Source of the DNA: a virus
DNA: 24,909 nt
IMG/VR virus record: IMGVR_UViG_3300030451_002513
Coordinates: 1 to 24,909 of that record
Direction: 5' to 3' (one strand)
This document shows, in pieces, positions 24,434-24,909 of the stretch. The notes under the pieces were generated by a model, which did not search any database, was not told the DNA's origin, and was given only the letters and a program-made list of their open reading frames with translations. The first letter of the stretch is position 1; every line of letters starts with the position of its first letter. The position numbers were made by a program, and so were the translations under genes.

Positions 24434-24901
24434 TTATCCTACTGCTAAAACTGCATTAATTAATTTATATATAATCCAAATAGTAACACCTATTAAAGCA
24501 CCTAACAAGCCACCCCACATCGTCCATTCGATGACTTTTTGCTTTTTATAAGCCGCTAACTCTTTGGCTTTTTCTGCTTGTCTTTTTAGACGTATGCGCT
24601 CCCTCAAAATTTCTTCGTATAGGTCAGCATTCCCGCTCCAATATAACTGCTCTTTGAGGTCTTTCTCAGCTTGCCTTAACTTTCGAGCATTCATCACATT
24701 ACGCATTGCTTGAGAGTTTATGTTTTTATTTTTATTCTTACTCTTTTCTTCTTGCGCAGCTTTCTGCACATTATCACGATGCTCAAAAAAATCTTGGAGT
24801 TTGTCTCCTATCTCAGAAACATCTTGCCCAAACTTAATTGCTTGTTTAATTCCTTTAACAGCAGCGTTGGCTGCAGCGAATGCTGAAATAGGGTCTATCA
24901 T
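24434..24901 (-). CDS. conserved phage protein with C-terminal membrane segment
   Basis: The 155-residue protein begins MIDPISAFAAANAAVKGIKQ, has a charged helical body with NINSQAMRNVMNARKLRQAEKDL (split near residues 60-82) and YWSGNADLYEEILRER (87-102), and ends in a single hydrophobic span at about 126-152. I recall this opening and the S-G-N-A-D string from many marine podophage proteins just before lysis genes, without a proven role. An anchored lysis accessory or spanin-like part is possible, but there is no lipobox or N-terminal signal. It is the first complete late gene in the window. The bases beyond its start are too few to show a promoter. Confidence 0.68.
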   Translation of the reverse strand: MIDPISAFAAANAAVKGIKQAIKFGQDVSEIGDKLQDFFEHRDNVQKAAQEEKSKNKNKNINSQAMRNVMNARKLRQAEKDLKEQLYWSGNADLYEEILRERIRLKRQAEKAKELAAYKKQKVIEWTMWGGLLGALIGVTIWIIYKLINAVLAVG

Positions 24902-24909
24902 TATCTTAC

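Overview
The window reads as a contiguous piece of an AT-rich, double-stranded DNA tailed phage, most likely a marine podovirus-type phage. This rests on three things: tightly packed genes with ATGA/TAATG overlaps, a family A DNA polymerase replication block, and a nozzle/stabilization-type tail protein followed by very large virion proteins. The marine assignment is recalled family resemblance, not a search result. No tRNA, integrase, terminase, portal, capsid or phage RNA polymerase gene is visible. The host and lifestyle cannot be read from this segment.

Left arm, 43-10126, plus strand: a replication/recombination block. In order it holds two small hypothetical genes, a family A DNA polymerase with proofreading domain, a DUF3310 protein, a small hypothetical, a Cas4/RecB-like PD-(D/E)XK nuclease with four candidate cluster cysteines, a small very basic HNH-like protein, an SNF2-type helicase, a coiled-coil protein, a four-cysteine protein with an SSB-like acidic tail, a small HTH protein and a 997-residue primase-helicase. 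Together these supply priming, unwinding, synthesis, single-strand protection and end processing. Sigma70-like promoters lie at 5545-5573 and 10132-10160, and an isolated -10 element precedes the nuclease gene.

Junction, 10127-10522: a 210-base non-coding stretch carries a consensus-like promoter, several possible hairpins and a terminator-like element. It leads to a 61-residue gene whose stop codon overlaps the stop of the opposing late gene in one TTAA.

Right arm, 24901-10519, minus strand: late genes read right to left. They are a one-TM protein, a 3TM-type holin, an M15 peptidase endolysin, a P22 gp10-like nozzle protein, a small structural protein, a 686-residue EGG-motif protein, a GNAT-like protein, and three successively larger putative ejection/internal virion proteins of 308, 623 and 1810 residues. 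Head and packaging genes are presumably beyond the right edge. The last three resemble the gp14-gp15-gp16 order of podophage internal proteins, but this is positional inference.

The observations most worth testing are (i) a GNRA-capped hairpin between a perfect Shine-Dalgarno and a start codon at 6857-6895, (ii) the structured promoter-bearing junction at 10127-10336, and (iii) the giant PLxRFG-like virion protein with internal tryptophan-box repeats.
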